From: Sporosarcina sp. FSL K6-3457
GTDB lineage: Bacteria > Bacillota > Bacilli > Bacillales_A > Planococcaceae
Reading direction: 5' to 3'
Assembly (NCBI RefSeq): GCF_038007285.1
Contig: NZ_JBBOWX010000001.1
Coordinates: forward strand, 2,559,501 to 2,623,500
Length of the DNA: 64,000 bases
Under the pieces are notes generated by a model. It made no database searches. It worked only from the letters and a program-made list of their open reading frames with translations, and was not told the DNA's origin. Shown piece by piece: positions 40,949 through 50,688 of this stretch. The translations under genes and the position numbers were made by a program. Each line of letters starts with the position of its first letter. Position 1 is the first letter of the stretch.

Positions 40949-41961
40949 CAAGCGTGTTGATTAACCACAAAAAGCCAATATAATACAAAAAGAAACACCC
41001 CTCTTGTAAAATGAAAGTACGAGCAATCAAATACAAGTGGGGGTGTCTCTTATGAACAAGAATACCATATTCCCGAATTTGATTCAAAAATTTGTTGCGC
41101 CGGAAGAGCTTGATTTATTGATAGAAGCCGTTGGATGTCATGGCATTGATTCAGTATCTTATTACCGCAGCGACATGCGAATGGAAAGGTTTCCAGTATT
41201 GTGCAGATGTTGGACCGAGTGTTGGTCTACCTGCTGTTAACTATTCGACATTATCTAAACAAGCGAGCCATCTCAATTTTGAATTGATGAAAAAGCTATT
41301 TGACCTTATCGTGTCAAAATGCAATCGGGAGACCCGCCGAGTCATCAAGATTCCAAATAAACTTTTAATCGTCGATTCTATCATAATTACAGTAGGAAAA
41401 TCCCGTCTTCCATGAGCACTCTATCATGGCGAACGTTCAGGCATCAAGTTGCATGTCAGTTTCTCGCCAGAGACTGGGATGCCTGTACGTGTCGTTGAAA
41501 GTACAGAACTTAAACACGATGGACCTATGGGTGAAAAGTTGTTGGACTTACGTTTTGTACTTGTTGAAGATGTGCCTATTTTAAAATCAAGCGAATTGAT
41601 GATGGTGTCGGCTGAAATAATTGCGGACATGTACAAGGCTCGCTGGAAAATCGAATCTTTTTTCCGCTGGATCAAGCAGCATCTTAATGTCCCCGTGATA
41701 TTTGGTACAACGCCAAACGCCGTATACAATCAGCTTTTCACGGTACACATTGCTTATGTGCTACTCAAATGGCTTTATAAAAAAACAAAAAGTAAAAAGG
41801 TTTTTTATGCACTATCTTTCGCAGAATTTCATCTCAAACTAGTGCACGATGAGCTCCCGATTGATTGGAAATCAGAAATGACCGTTGTTTTAAATGAGTA
41901 TTGTACTTTTTATAGGATAAGTCTGCATGATTCTGGATAATCAACACGCTTGACTAGGTAA
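40940..41961. mobile_element. Degenerate IS4-family element with target duplication
   Basis: Inverted repeats CAAGCGTGTTGATTA at 40949-40963 and its complement TAATCAACACGCTTG at 41938-41952 mark the ends. The 9-bp direct repeats ACTAGGTAA at 40940-40948 and 41953-41961 are the target duplication. The transposase inside is broken. Confidence 0.88.
41052..41940 (+). pseudogene. IS4-family transposase, frameshifted and internally deleted
   Basis: Fragments in at least two frames: MNKNTIFPNLIQKFVAPEEL from 41052, then LLIVDSIIITVGKSRLP in another frame to 41415 where a TGA replaces a sense codon, then GERSGIKLHVSFSPETG and the IS4 YREK motif MYKARWKIESFFRWIK near 41632-41690. The segment between VLVEDVPILK and the SSEL...AEIIADMY part is far shorter than in intact relatives, so about 100 residues are deleted. 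Not functional. Confidence 0.9.
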
Positions 41962-42054
41962 CTTATAATTGAATCGATTTCATAATTACCTATTTCAATT
42001 AAAAAGGTGAACAATTATTTGATTGTTCACTAATATGATTTCCTATTATCATTG

Positions 42055-42130
42055 GCGTCGACTACAGCAGGAACAGCGCGTGCTGAAGCCATGCCCGCGG
42101 AAAGCGTTCTCCTGAAGTGGGTATCAACCT
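42055..42130. repeat. Probable dispersed repeat remnant
   Basis: A GC-rich 75-bp patch (GACTACAGCAGGAACAGCGC ... GCCCGCGGAAAGCGTTCTCC) in otherwise AT-rich DNA. It resembles short extragenic repeats I recall from Bacillales genomes. Only one copy is in the window, so repeat status is inferred. Confidence 0.4.
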
Positions 42131-42253
42131 TGTTCGGATTTTAAAGCTAATTGCTCTACTATGAAATTGATTCATTTAAGAAGAAAAGTTCTCTATGTAA
42201 CTAACAAAGAGTAAGGATTCTCTCATTTAGAAGTTATGAAAGAAGGAGCTATT

Positions 42254-42928
42254 TTGGATTTATTTGAAGAAATATATACAAAAGATTATATTCAAAACCC
42301 TATCGTAAAATTTAATGAAAGGATTGAACGACCTAAAGTAGTATTCGAAGAATTAATAGTTGAACAATCTTTGAATCTGGAATTAACGTCTCTTGCACAA
42401 TATTTTTTGGCACCCTTTTTATTAGTTGATTCAAATGGGGTCTTAGATCTCTCTGCCAAGGATAAATCTATTTATGATAGAATTGTCAGAGAAATTGCTC
42501 CACACTTTAATAAACCCATCAAAATAACATCCGAAAACCAGGTAATGTTAAGATTGCAAAATATAAAGGAAAGGTCTAAAATACATTTTTTGAGTCTATT
42601 AAAAAATCAAAGACTTAATGCTATTGTAAATGATATATACGGGAAAGATAGTTTAGGTTGGGGAGGAGAATTCCCAATAAAAGAATATAAAGTAAACCTT
42701 GAATTGGTCACTAAATCATTTGAACATGACATTTTAACAATGTGGAGCTTCTTTAACGATGCTTTTATCCTTAATAATGGGAACTTTGTATTAGTACCAA
42801 GTCAATGGGTATTTGATGAATCTTTTAAAGACAGGATAGCCGTTCGGGCTTTTGCGAGTGTATGCAATTCAATGACAATAACAGTGAATACTGAGAGTAA
42901 TATGGTTTCATCTATTTTAGTTGATTGA
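42254..42928 (+). CDS. Orphan hypothetical protein, 224 aa
   Basis: TTG 42254 behind AGAAGGAGCTATT is the best start; an in-frame ATG at 42236 has no ribosome binding site. Soluble, mixed alpha/beta, no Cys motif, no membrane segment; segments IVREIAPHFNKPIKI and SLGWGGEFPIKEYK are distinctive but unknown to me. Codon use and base composition (AT-rich) differ from flanking yqfW and znu genes, suggesting transfer. Followed after 8 bases by another small frame. Confidence 0.6.
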   Translation: MDLFEEIYTKDYIQNPIVKFNERIERPKVVFEELIVEQSLNLELTSLAQYFLAPFLLVDSNGVLDLSAKDKSIYDRIVREIAPHFNKPIKITSENQVMLRLQNIKERSKIHFLSLLKNQRLNAIVNDIYGKDSLGWGGEFPIKEYKVNLELVTKSFEHDILTMWSFFNDAFILNNGNFVLVPSQWVFDESFKDRIAVRAFASVCNSMTITVNTESNMVSSILVD

Positions 42929-42936
42929 TTGAATTT

Positions 42937-43170
42937 ATGTATTCCCTAGAAATAATTCAAGGTTTTAATACAAGAAATAAACATAAAAAATATACTCTGT
43001 GCAAAGGTAAACGGCAAATAAAGGCTGAAGTAGAAACCTTCAATTTTGATAAGCCTGTAGATAGTGCCGATTTAATAGCAGAAGTGATAATCGGAAAACA
43101 GATTAAAGAAATAGATAAACCTGCCCCAAAATATTATTTGAGACAATCGCAAAACGGTGTAGCACTCTAG
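42937..43170 (+). CDS. Orphan small protein, probably 3'-truncated, 77 aa
   Basis: ATG 42937 directly after the 224-residue gene. Sequence MYSLEIIQGFNTRNKHKKYT, later KPVDSADLIAEVIIGKQIKE. Its last residues NGVAL and stop codon are encoded by the right copy of the 20-bp repeat, i.e. by the zur terminator, so the natural C-terminus was probably lost at the island junction. Confidence 0.5.
   Translation: MYSLEIIQGFNTRNKHKKYTLCKGKRQIKAEVETFNFDKPVDSADLIAEVIIGKQIKEIDKPAPKYYLRQSQNGVAL
43151..43170. repeat. 20-bp direct repeat, right copy
   Basis: AAAACGGTGTAGCACTCTAG, identical to 40245-40264. Confidence 0.85.
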
Positions 43171-43196
43171 ACTATCAGAGGGCCACACCGTTTTTA
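43151..43196 (-). terminator. zur terminator
   Basis: AAACGGTGTAGCACTCT pairs with AGAGGGCCACACCGTTT around a seven-base loop; T-rich on both strands, directly behind the zur stop. Confidence 0.82.
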
Positions 43197-43610
43197 ATTC
43201 GCCACACATAATGGACATTTGCCGTAAATCTCAAACTTATGTCCTTCTACTTCATAATCTGGTAAATTGACCGTAATCATTTCCATCGGGCAATGCGGGA
43301 TACTGCGAGTCTTACCACAAGCCGTGCAGATGAAATGATGATGATGGACACCAGGATCGCATTGCATACGGAAATGGCGTTCTCCCGTCAAATCTGTTTC
43401 CTCCAAAATTCCGAGTTCTGCAAATGTCGTGAGATTCCTGTAAATCGTATCGAAACTAATGCCTGGATTATCTTGTTCCATAAACCCTCGTACTTCGGCC
43501 GCTGTTAAATAACGATCATTTTGCGAGAAAAACTGAAGAATCGTTTCTCGATTTTTCGTTCGTTTAAATTGCTTGTCTTGCAGTATACGCCACGCCTCAT
43601 CGAGTGTCAT
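43194..43610 (-). CDS. zur: Zinc uptake repressor Zur (Fur family)
   Basis: ATG 43610 overlaps the znuB stop (four bases). Winged helix at residues 10-80 (FKRTKNRETILQFFSQN, DTIYRNLTTFAELGIL), then HHHHFICTACGKT and CPLC zinc sites. Last gene of znuC-znuB-zur, as its own regulator of zinc import. B. subtilis zur (yqfV) lies in the same region. 138 residues. Confidence 0.92.
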   Translation of the reverse strand: MTLDEAWRILQDKQFKRTKNRETILQFFSQNDRYLTAAEVRGFMEQDNPGISFDTIYRNLTTFAELGILEETDLTGERHFRMQCDPGVHHHHFICTACGKTRSIPHCPMEMITVNLPDYEVEGHKFEIYGKCPLCVAN

Positions 43611-44473
43611 ACAATTCCCTCCTTCACAGCACGGGCATTGTAGCCAGCCCGTAATTTATTCCAAACGAGAACAAGTAACAAAATTATGATAGACGTAACG
43701 ACAATCGTGCCTCCAGGAGCAATATCCAAATAATAAGCCACCACGAGTCCTACAATCACAGCTGTTTCACCGAAAACGATTGAATAGATCATTGCTCCCT
43801 TGAAGCTTTTCGCCAGCTGCATAGCCGCTGCAACTGGGATTGTCATGAGCGAAGACACAAGCAAAATACCTACAATGCGCATCGAAGCCCCAATCACCAG
43901 TGCCGTAATAATCATAAAGACCATCTGAATGTAACGTGAATTCACACCAGATACTTTAGCATAGTCCTGGTCAAATGACAGAGCAAACAGTTCCTTATAC
44001 AAAAAGCGGATATAAGCAATGACGATGATCGCGATAATGATAACAATGACAAGATCCTGTCTACTCACCGCTGATACCGAGCCAAACAAATAACCAATCA
44101 AATCAGAACCAAAGCCCTTCGATAACGAAATGAAAATCGCACCGAGTCCGATACCCGCCGATAAAATCACTGGGATAGCGAGTTCTTCATAATGACGGTA
44201 GGCCCCCCTCAATTTTTCGATGAGCAGTGAACCACCAACCGCTGAAGCAATCCCAAGATACACAGGATTCAATGCGGCAAAAAACAGTACTTGCTGACTC
44301 AAATACAGACTGCCCGCAATGCCGGCAAGCGCGACATGGCTAAGCGCATCCGCAATGAGTGCGAGACGCCTAACGACGATAAACAAGCCCAGCAAAGGGG
44401 CAACAATGCCAATGATTAAGCCAGAAAGAAATGCATTTTGCAGAAATTCATACGATAAAATTGCGCTAATCAT
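43607..44473 (-). CDS. znuB: Zinc ABC transporter permease
   Basis: ATG 44473 overlapping the znuC stop, with GGCGGAGGTGGAGCA upstream. ABC-3 family with eight or so transmembrane segments; RRLALIADALSHVALAGIA is the coupling helix signature. 288 residues. Imports zinc (or manganese) with ZnuC. Confidence 0.92.
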   Translation of the reverse strand: MISAILSYEFLQNAFLSGLIIGIVAPLLGLFIVVRRLALIADALSHVALAGIAGSLYLSQQVLFFAALNPVYLGIASAVGGSLLIEKLRGAYRHYEELAIPVILSAGIGLGAIFISLSKGFGSDLIGYLFGSVSAVSRQDLVIVIIIAIIVIAYIRFLYKELFALSFDQDYAKVSGVNSRYIQMVFMIITALVIGASMRIVGILLVSSLMTIPVAAAMQLAKSFKGAMIYSIVFGETAVIVGLVVAYYLDIAPGGTIVVTSIIILLLVLVWNKLRAGYNARAVKEGIV

Positions 44474-45240
44474 TGCTCCACCTCCGCCGCTTGCTGGTGA
44501 ATGCGCCGCACAGGGTGGCCATACCATCTCGAAACATCTTGATCTTCCATATTTTTATAAGCAGCTTGGACACCATGAAAATGAATTGTCCGATTTAGAC
44601 AGGCTACATGCGTTGCCAAATCAGTGACCAGGTCAATTTCATGTGTCACGAGCACAATGGCAAGGCCGTGCTCACGATTCAGCGTGTTGAGCATAGAATA
44701 GAACGATGCAACATTTTGCTGATCAATCCCCACAGTTGGCTCATCCATAATAAGCAGGTCTGGCTTGCCTGCAAGCGCCCGTGCGATGAACACGCGCTGC
44801 TGCTGACCACCGGATAATTGACCGATATTCTGGCTTGCAAACGGCTCCATCCCCACAATCCGAAGTGCTTCTAATGCCTGTTGCTCATGCTGTTTCGTGA
44901 AACTTTTAAATAACCCTACTTTTCGCGTCAAGCCACTGCGTACAACTTCCAGCACAGTCGCTGGAAATCCTGAGTTAAAAGAATTCGATTTCTGCGACAC
45001 ATAGCCAATCCGTTCTCGGTGGTTAAATGATTCCATGTCCTCACCAAATAACTTCACAGACCCACTCGCCGGCTTCAGAAGACCAAGTATAATATTGATC
45101 AGTGTCGATTTTCCGGAACCATTGGGGCCAATCAGTGCCCAAAATTCCCCTTCCCCTACTTGGAGAGAAATATGATCGAGGGCGATAGACTGTTCATAAC
45201 TGAAACTCACATCGTCCAATTGAATAATTGTTTTTTTCAT
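44470..45240 (-). CDS. znuC: Zinc ABC transporter ATP-binding protein
   Basis: ATG 45240; ribosome binding site GGTGAAAGGATCG. Walker A GPNGSGKST near residue 38, Q-loop YVSQKS, signature LSGGQQQRVFIARAL, Walker B LLIMDEPT, His loop VTHEID. 256 residues. First gene of the operon; the zinc-binding lipoprotein gene (znuA) is not adjacent. Confidence 0.93.
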   Translation of the reverse strand: MKKTIIQLDDVSFSYEQSIALDHISLQVGEGEFWALIGPNGSGKSTLINIILGLLKPASGSVKLFGEDMESFNHRERIGYVSQKSNSFNSGFPATVLEVVRSGLTRKVGLFKSFTKQHEQQALEALRIVGMEPFASQNIGQLSGGQQQRVFIARALAGKPDLLIMDEPTVGIDQQNVASFYSMLNTLNREHGLAIVLVTHEIDLVTDLATHVACLNRTIHFHGVQAAYKNMEDQDVSRWYGHPVRRIHQQAAEVEQ

Positions 45241-45267
45241 TTTATTTTACGATCCTTTCACCATAAC

Positions 45268-45322
45268 CGGAATCATTCCGATTCACTTGTTGAATTATAT
45301 ACTATAGGGTGAAAGGATACAA
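45268..45322 (-). promoter_or_regulatory. znuC promoter with Zur-box-like dyad
   Basis: On the minus strand TTGTAT (45317-45322) and TATAAT (45294-45299) are 17 bp apart. The palindrome CGGAATCATTCCG (45268-45280) lies just past the start site and fits the Bacillus Zur box pattern (TCGTAAT-N-ATTACGA) at the CG-N-AAT-N-ATT-N-CG positions. It predicts repression of znuCB-zur in zinc excess. Confidence 0.65.
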
Positions 45323-45347
45323 CCTTTTAAGAAAGATGGTGTTTGAA

Positions 45348-45596
45348 ATGGATTATACGCAACTGTTGAATGAAGTAAAAACGAGAAGTGATGAGGATGT
45401 AAAAATTCTTGCGAGGCAATATGGTGTCGATCTTTCGATCACGGAAATAAGAGCGCTTCGCCCATTACTAGACGATGTTTCCTTCCATTGGCTGTTCACT
45501 GGCGTTCCAGAATCGTTTCTCAACAAAATTCGAAGAGCCATTGGTGATAAGAAAACGGAAATTCTATTTCAAAAATATTTGGATACGACAAAATGA
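45348..45596 (+). CDS. yqfT: DUF2624 protein YqfT
   Basis: Start uncertain: ATG 45348 (MDYTQLLNEV) or 45336. Helical protein of about 82 residues; position between znu genes and nfo and content (LARQYGVDLSITEIRALRPLL) fit DUF2624 (YqfT). Divergent from znuC. Function unknown. Confidence 0.7.
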   Translation: MDYTQLLNEVKTRSDEDVKILARQYGVDLSITEIRALRPLLDDVSFHWLFTGVPESFLNKIRRAIGDKKTEILFQKYLDTTK

Positions 45597-45660
45597 TAAA
45601 CCGATTAGCCAAAGAAAAAGAGTAGACAACGAAATTCAATAGCATTTCCTAATCGATAAT

Positions 45661-45697
45661 CCCCCCGTCTGCATAGTACTTACTTGCAAGCGGGGGG
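45661..45697. terminator. Hairpin between yqfT and nfo
   Basis: CCCCCCG and CGGGGGG arms around a 23-base loop, with no T tract. Possible shared terminator of convergent yqfT and nfo. Confidence 0.4.
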
Positions 45698-45702
45698 TCA
45701 CA

Positions 45703-46611
45703 TTATTCTGCTCTTAATTGATCTATTTTCTCAGGCTGGAATGTCTTCGCCTTCAGCATTTCAATCTCAATTTGGTAAGGCGACACTTTCTTTTTGGGGT
45801 CCGTCCCGATAAAAGGTGTTTCCAAAATCTTTGGAACAGCTTGGAATGTTGGATGATGAACGATGTAAGACAGTGGTTCAAAACCGATATGACCGAATCC
45901 AATGTTCTCATGGCGGTCTTTCATAGCCCCCCGCTCATTTTTACTATCATTGACGTGTATGACAGAAATTCTATCTAGTCCAACAATATTATCGAACTCA
46001 TTCAGCACACCTTCAAAATCGCCTACGATATCGTAGCCTGCGTCATGGACGTGACAGGTATCAAAACAAACGGATAGCCGTTCATTACGCTTCACACCAT
46101 CAATAATCGCCGCAATTTCATCAAAGTTACGGCCACATTCAGTCCCTTTACCCGCCATTGTTTCCAGTGCAATACGCACCGGATAATCTTGGGAAAGTAC
46201 TTCGTTCAGCCCTTCAATAATTTTAGCAATGCCCAAATCGACACCGGCTCCAACATGAGCACCTGGATGCAGCACAATCTGATCGATGCCGAGCGCAGCT
46301 GTCCGTTCAATTTCCTTCTGTAGAAAAGTCACACCTAACTCAAAAGTTTCTGGCTTTAATGTGTTAGCAATATTAATAATATAAGGCGCATGCACCACGA
46401 TATTAGTTAGCCCATTGTCCGCCATATGCAATTGCCCCGCCGCGATATTGAGTTCTTCAATCGGCTTCCTCCGCGTGTTCTGAGGTGCCCCCGTATAAAT
46501 CATAAAAGTAGATGCTCCGTAGCTTGCCGCTTCCTCACTCGAACCGAGTAGCATTTTACTGCCACTCATCGAGACGTGAGAGCCAAGCAATAAAGGTTGA
46601 TCGTTTGTCAT
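45703..46611 (-). CDS. nfo: Endonuclease IV
   Basis: ATG 46611 overlaps the cshB stop (ATGA). AP endonuclease family 2 motifs are all present: [56 protein letters not shown]. Cleaves 5' to abasic sites in base excision repair using three metal ions. 302 residues; B. subtilis nfo (yqfS) has the same neighbours. Confidence 0.96.
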   Translation of the reverse strand: MTNDQPLLLGSHVSMSGSKMLLGSSEEAASYGASTFMIYTGAPQNTRRKPIEELNIAAGQLHMADNGLTNIVVHAPYIINIANTLKPETFELGVTFLQKEIERTAALGIDQIVLHPGAHVGAGVDLGIAKIIEGLNEVLSQDYPVRIALETMAGKGTECGRNFDEIAAIIDGVKRNERLSVCFDTCHVHDAGYDIVGDFEGVLNEFDNIVGLDRISVIHVNDSKNERGAMKDRHENIGFGHIGFEPLSYIVHHPTFQAVPKILETPFIGTDPKKKVSPYQIEIEMLKAKTFQPEKIDQLRAE

Positions 46612-47903
46612 TTTTTACGTGTCAATCTCCTTTCACGCTTTTTAAAGCGCTCAACTTCCTGTGCCATTTTCTTTTTATAACCCGGCTTTACTTTCGCGGG
46701 TTTTCGAACAAATGATGTCGCTTTTCGGTCGATATCATCTTCCTCTTTTACGCGGTTACGCCTAGCATGACGTTCTTTCACTTCAATCCACTCACCATTT
46801 TTCACATCTTCATGAATAAATGGAATACCAAGCTTCTCAATTTTGACGATTTTATCATCTTCAGATGGCTCGTACAATGTAATCGCAGTTCCTTCCAGAC
46901 CTGCACGCGCCGTACGTCCCACGCGATGGACGAAAAACTCTAGCTCATCTGGCAATTCGAAGTTGATGACATGACTGACGCCCGGTATATCGATACCACG
47001 CGCTGCAAGGTCTGTTGCAACGATATATTGATAGTCCAGATCACGGATTTGTTTCATCATACGTGTCCGTTCACGCGGTGTTAAGTCACCGTGGATTTTT
47101 CCTGCTTTAATACCATTTTCAGCAAGAAAAGAAGCTAGTCCATCTGCATTTTGACGTGTGTTAGTGAAGATAATCGCCAAATATGGGTTGATGGATTCAA
47201 TGACGTGTAATAATTTTTTTCTTTTATTCATACTGCGTACTGGAACAAGAGAATAACGCATTCCCTCAGTCAACGGCTTACGTTCACCGATTTTGACATG
47301 GATTGGCGATTCCATATATTTGTTCAAAAACGGCTTTAATTTCTCAGGAATCGTTGCAGAAAACACATACATTTCAAGTCCAGCCGGCATTTTAGATGCG
47401 AACTTATCAATATCTTCAATAAAGCCCATGTCAAATGCAAGATCCGCCTCATCAATGACCAAAATCTTTGCCGTATGGATAGCAAGCGCCCCATTTTCAG
47501 CCATATCACTAATACGTCCTGGTGTTCCGACGACAATATGTGGATTCGATTTCAACTTGCCAATCGAACGTTGCTTGTCTGTACCACCAATGAGCAGCGA
47601 GCTACGTACATCCGTTCCCTCAGTCATCTTCGCCAGTTCATCAAACAATTGCGTTGCCAGTTCCCGCGTTGGAGCTGAAATCACCGCTTGTAATTCATCG
47701 ACAGTTGCATCTGTCCGTTCTAGTACTGGAATAAGAAAACTATGAGATTTCCCCGTGCCCGTATGTGCTTGCCCGATTGCATTTGTCCCTTTCAGGATGA
47801 GCGGAATCATTTCTTTTTGAATCGGTGTCGGGTTTTCAAAGCCGAGCCTCCCGATAGCTTCCCGAATAAACGGTTTAAATTGATAATCAGTAAATTTAGA
47901 CAT
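46608..47903 (-). CDS. cshB: DEAD-box RNA helicase CshB
   Basis: ATG 47903 behind AGGAGGAACACCA; a longer frame lacks a ribosome binding site. Q motif [11 protein letters not shown], motif [33 protein letters not shown], and a basic C-terminal tail. 431 residues. ATP-dependent RNA unwinding linked to cold adaptation in Bacillus. Confidence 0.94.
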   Translation of the reverse strand: MSKFTDYQFKPFIREAIGRLGFENPTPIQKEMIPLILKGTNAIGQAHTGTGKSHSFLIPVLERTDATVDELQAVISAPTRELATQLFDELAKMTEGTDVRSSLLIGGTDKQRSIGKLKSNPHIVVGTPGRISDMAENGALAIHTAKILVIDEADLAFDMGFIEDIDKFASKMPAGLEMYVFSATIPEKLKPFLNKYMESPIHVKIGERKPLTEGMRYSLVPVRSMNKRKKLLHVIESINPYLAIIFTNTRQNADGLASFLAENGIKAGKIHGDLTPRERTRMMKQIRDLDYQYIVATDLAARGIDIPGVSHVINFELPDELEFFVHRVGRTARAGLEGTAITLYEPSEDDKIVKIEKLGIPFIHEDVKNGEWIEVKERHARRNRVKEEDDIDRKATSFVRKPAKVKPGYKKKMAQEVERFKKRERRLTRKK

Positions 47904-48016
47904 TGGTGTTCCTCCTAATCGTAGTCTTATTATAACATGATTCTGTTCCGCCGTATGCGATTTTTGCATAGTATACAATGTGAAAGTTCATTCTGATTAA
48001 TTGAAAGGAGAAAATT

Positions 48017-48475
48017 ATGAGGTACGAATCCTTTTATCCGTTCGTGCAACAACCAGTCACACCGCCTCCCATGGGACAAACGGGCTTCGGCATGCCTCCG
48101 CAAATGAGTCAAATGCAGATGCCAAATCAGCCCTTCCCAAACGGTGGTCCAATGGGAGATCCTATGGCCAATCAAATGAATAATCCATTAGGCGGCCCGA
48201 CAGCCAACCAAGGTCAACAACAAGGCCCTTCCAAGATGGAATCCTATATGCAAACCGCCAACCAGTTTTTGAACACCGCACAACAATTCGCGCCAATGGT
48301 TCAGCAGTTTGCACCAATGGTTCAAAATTTACCTGCCATGTGGAGACTATACAAAGGCTTCCAAGGCCTCCCAGCAGCTGGGGCAGTAGCTAGTGCAGGT
48401 GCCGCCGCTAGTGCTTCATCGGCAGCGACAAGCGCTTCACTCGGCGCATCCGTTCCACGCATCTTCCAGCCTTAA
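48017..48475 (+). CDS. yqfQ: VrrA/YqfQ-like Pro/Gln-rich protein
   Basis: ATG 48017 behind TGAAAGGAGAAAATT. The first 75 residues are rich in Q, P, M, G and N (MRYESFYPFVQQPVTPPPMG). A conserved helical middle follows (ESYMQTANQFLNTAQQFAPM), then an Ala/Ser-rich tail. Same place and character as B. subtilis YqfQ (VrrA family, sporulation-time expression). Function unknown. Confidence 0.8.
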   Translation: MRYESFYPFVQQPVTPPPMGQTGFGMPPQMSQMQMPNQPFPNGGPMGDPMANQMNNPLGGPTANQGQQQGPSKMESYMQTANQFLNTAQQFAPMVQQFAPMVQNLPAMWRLYKGFQGLPAAGAVASAGAAASASSAATSASLGASVPRIFQP

Positions 48476-48549
48476 AACCTATTTTTTTGAATCAACTAGC
48501 AGACTCCGCTATAATAGAGGGTAGATCCTATTTAGAGGAGTGAACAAAC

Positions 48550-49527
48550 ATGAAAGTGTTAAAGATATCCCCAAGAGGCTATTGTTACGGGGTTGTCGAT
48601 GCAATGATTATTGCAAGAAATGCAGCACTCGACATCACATTGCCGAGACCTATTTATATATTGGGAATGATTGTCCATAACAAGCATGTGACAGATGCAT
48701 TTGAAGAAGATGGCATTATCACACTTGACGGTGAAAACCGTTTGGAAATTCTGGAAAAAGTAGAGACGGGTACTGTTATTTTCACAGCACACGGCGTATC
48801 ACCAGAAGTTCGTGAGCTAGCGAAAAGAAAAGGACTTGTATCGATTGACGCAACATGTCCTGATGTCACCGTCACCCACGATTTAATCAGGGAAAAAACG
48901 GCGGAAGGTTTCGATATTATTTACATCGGGAAAAAACATCATCCAGAGCCTGAAGGGGCAATTGGTGTCGCACCCCATGCAGTTCATCTCATTGAAAAAC
49001 CGGAAGATGTTGACAATCTTGACATTACCAATCAAAAACTGCTGGTGACAAACCAAACGACGATGAGCCAATGGGATGTCGTTCATATTATGGATGCCCT
49101 GCAAGTAAAATATCCACATATCGAAGTGCATAAAGAAATTTGCATGGCTACTCAAGTACGACAGGAAGCCGTTGCAGAACAGGCGGGCCAATCTGATCTA
49201 CTCATTGTTGTAGGAGATCCGAAAAGTAATAACTCAAATCGCCTGACACAAGTGTCTGTTGAAATCGCTGATACCCCATCCTATCGCATTTCAGATGTTT
49301 CGGAGCTGGATGTTAGCTGGTTAACAGGCGTTGAAACCGTTTCGGTAACTGCTGGTGCTTCCACACCAACATTGATTGTTCGAGAAGTAATTGCCTTCCT
49401 CGAAAAGTTCGATGCGGAAGATCCAACAACTCATCATCCTGAGCGTAAATTCCAATTGGAAAAAATTCTACCAAAAATTAAAAATCCAACACCTGTTGAT
49501 CGCATCGAGCCCTACGCGACAATGTAA
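48550..49527 (+). CDS. ispH: 4-hydroxy-3-methylbut-2-enyl diphosphate reductase
   Basis: ATG 48550 behind TAGAGGAGTGAACAAAC. Cluster cysteines C12 (RGYCYGV), C96-region (IDATCPDVT) and C197-region (HKEICMATQ), plus HGVSPE and SNSNRL substrate motifs. Last step of the MEP pathway. 325 residues. Confidence 0.96.
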   Translation: MKVLKISPRGYCYGVVDAMIIARNAALDITLPRPIYILGMIVHNKHVTDAFEEDGIITLDGENRLEILEKVETGTVIFTAHGVSPEVRELAKRKGLVSIDATCPDVTVTHDLIREKTAEGFDIIYIGKKHHPEPEGAIGVAPHAVHLIEKPEDVDNLDITNQKLLVTNQTTMSQWDVVHIMDALQVKYPHIEVHKEICMATQVRQEAVAEQAGQSDLLIVVGDPKSNNSNRLTQVSVEIADTPSYRISDVSELDVSWLTGVETVSVTAGASTPTLIVREVIAFLEKFDAEDPTTHHPERKFQLEKILPKIKNPTPVDRIEPYATM

Positions 49528-49563
49528 AATGACCGACCTCTATTTTGGAGGTCGGTCATTTTA
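49526..49563 (+). terminator. ispH terminator
   Basis: AAAATGACCGACCTC / GAGGTCGGTCATTTT stem, TATTTT tail; symmetrical, could also serve yqfO. Confidence 0.88.
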
Positions 49564-49569
49564 TTTTGA

Positions 49570-50688
49570 TTAGATGAAATGAAATGGTTCTGTGATGACA
49601 GCCGATTGAATGAACTTCACATCGTAACATGCTTCTAGACAAGCATCTCGCATATAATCCGCAACACCTTCAATCATCACTTTCTCAATATTATGCCCCG
49701 GATCAATGACAGCAAGCCCCATCGCCTCAGCATCATGCGCCACATGGTAATATAAATCCCCCGTGACCAACACATCTGCACCGGCTCTTTTGGCGGCACC
49801 GATATATTTATTGCCATCGCCACCTAGCACTGCGACTTTACGAATTTCCTTATCAGGATTGCCTACAAAGCGCAGGGCCGGCACACCAAAGACCTGTTTC
49901 ACATGTTCAGCAAATTGGACAAGCGTCATTTTTTCCTCCAGCTTACCAATTCGACCGAGTCCGTATTCATTAGTCCGTTGATCAAGTACAAAGAAGTCGT
50001 AGGCAGGTTCTTCATATGGATGTGCCATTAGCATACCCTTCAGCACTTTATTGCGAATAGTACCCGGCAGGACCACTTCAATTTTTTCCTCATGGACTTC
50101 TTCCCCTCTTCCAATTTCACCAACATACGGTTCAGCACCTTCAACTGGCGTAAAGCGACCTGTCCCCGTAGAACTAAAGCTACATCCTGTGTAATCACCA
50201 ATTGCACCTGCACCTGCTTGCACCAACGCTTGCCTGATGGCATCGGCATGCGTAACAGGGCTGAAGACGACTAATTTATATAGCGGCTCCGAGAAGGTTG
50301 GTTCAACGACAGCTGTATCACGCAACCCTAGTTTTGTAGCGAGCATGTCATTGACGCCACCCGGTGCAACGTCTAAATTAGTATGTGCTGCGTAAACCGC
50401 TATATCGTTTTTCACACACTTCTCAATCATTCTACCTTGTGGTGTATCTGTCAATAAACTCTTCAATGGCCTGAAAAGCGGCGGATGATGGGCAATAATG
50501 AGATTGGCTCCACTGTGAATGGCCTCATCAATTACTTCCTCATTCACATCCAATGTAATTAATACTTTTTCCACCGGTCGATTTAATTGCCCAATATGTA
50601 GGCCTACCGGATCGCCATCCATCGCAAAACGTTTTGGCGACCATTGTTCGAAAAGATTAATGATTTCATGCCCATTCACTTTTTTCAT
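49570..50688 (-). CDS. yqfO: Nif3-family GTP cyclohydrolase 1 type 2-like protein YqfO
   Basis: ATG 50688 overlaps the trmK stop. Metal-binding histidines in IIAHHPPLF and YAAHTNLD, later GDLYYHVAHDA and DPGHNIEK. Contains the inserted PII-like domain (LYKLVVFSPVTHADAIRQAL to about residue 230) that distinguishes the YqfO subgroup. 372 residues. Biochemical role unsettled in the family. Confidence 0.9.
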   Translation of the reverse strand: MKKVNGHEIINLFEQWSPKRFAMDGDPVGLHIGQLNRPVEKVLITLDVNEEVIDEAIHSGANLIIAHHPPLFRPLKSLLTDTPQGRMIEKCVKNDIAVYAAHTNLDVAPGGVNDMLATKLGLRDTAVVEPTFSEPLYKLVVFSPVTHADAIRQALVQAGAGAIGDYTGCSFSSTGTGRFTPVEGAEPYVGEIGRGEEVHEEKIEVVLPGTIRNKVLKGMLMAHPYEEPAYDFFVLDQRTNEYGLGRIGKLEEKMTLVQFAEHVKQVFGVPALRFVGNPDKEIRKVAVLGGDGNKYIGAAKRAGADVLVTGDLYYHVAHDAEAMGLAVIDPGHNIEKVMIEGVADYMRDACLEACYDVKFIQSAVITEPFHFI

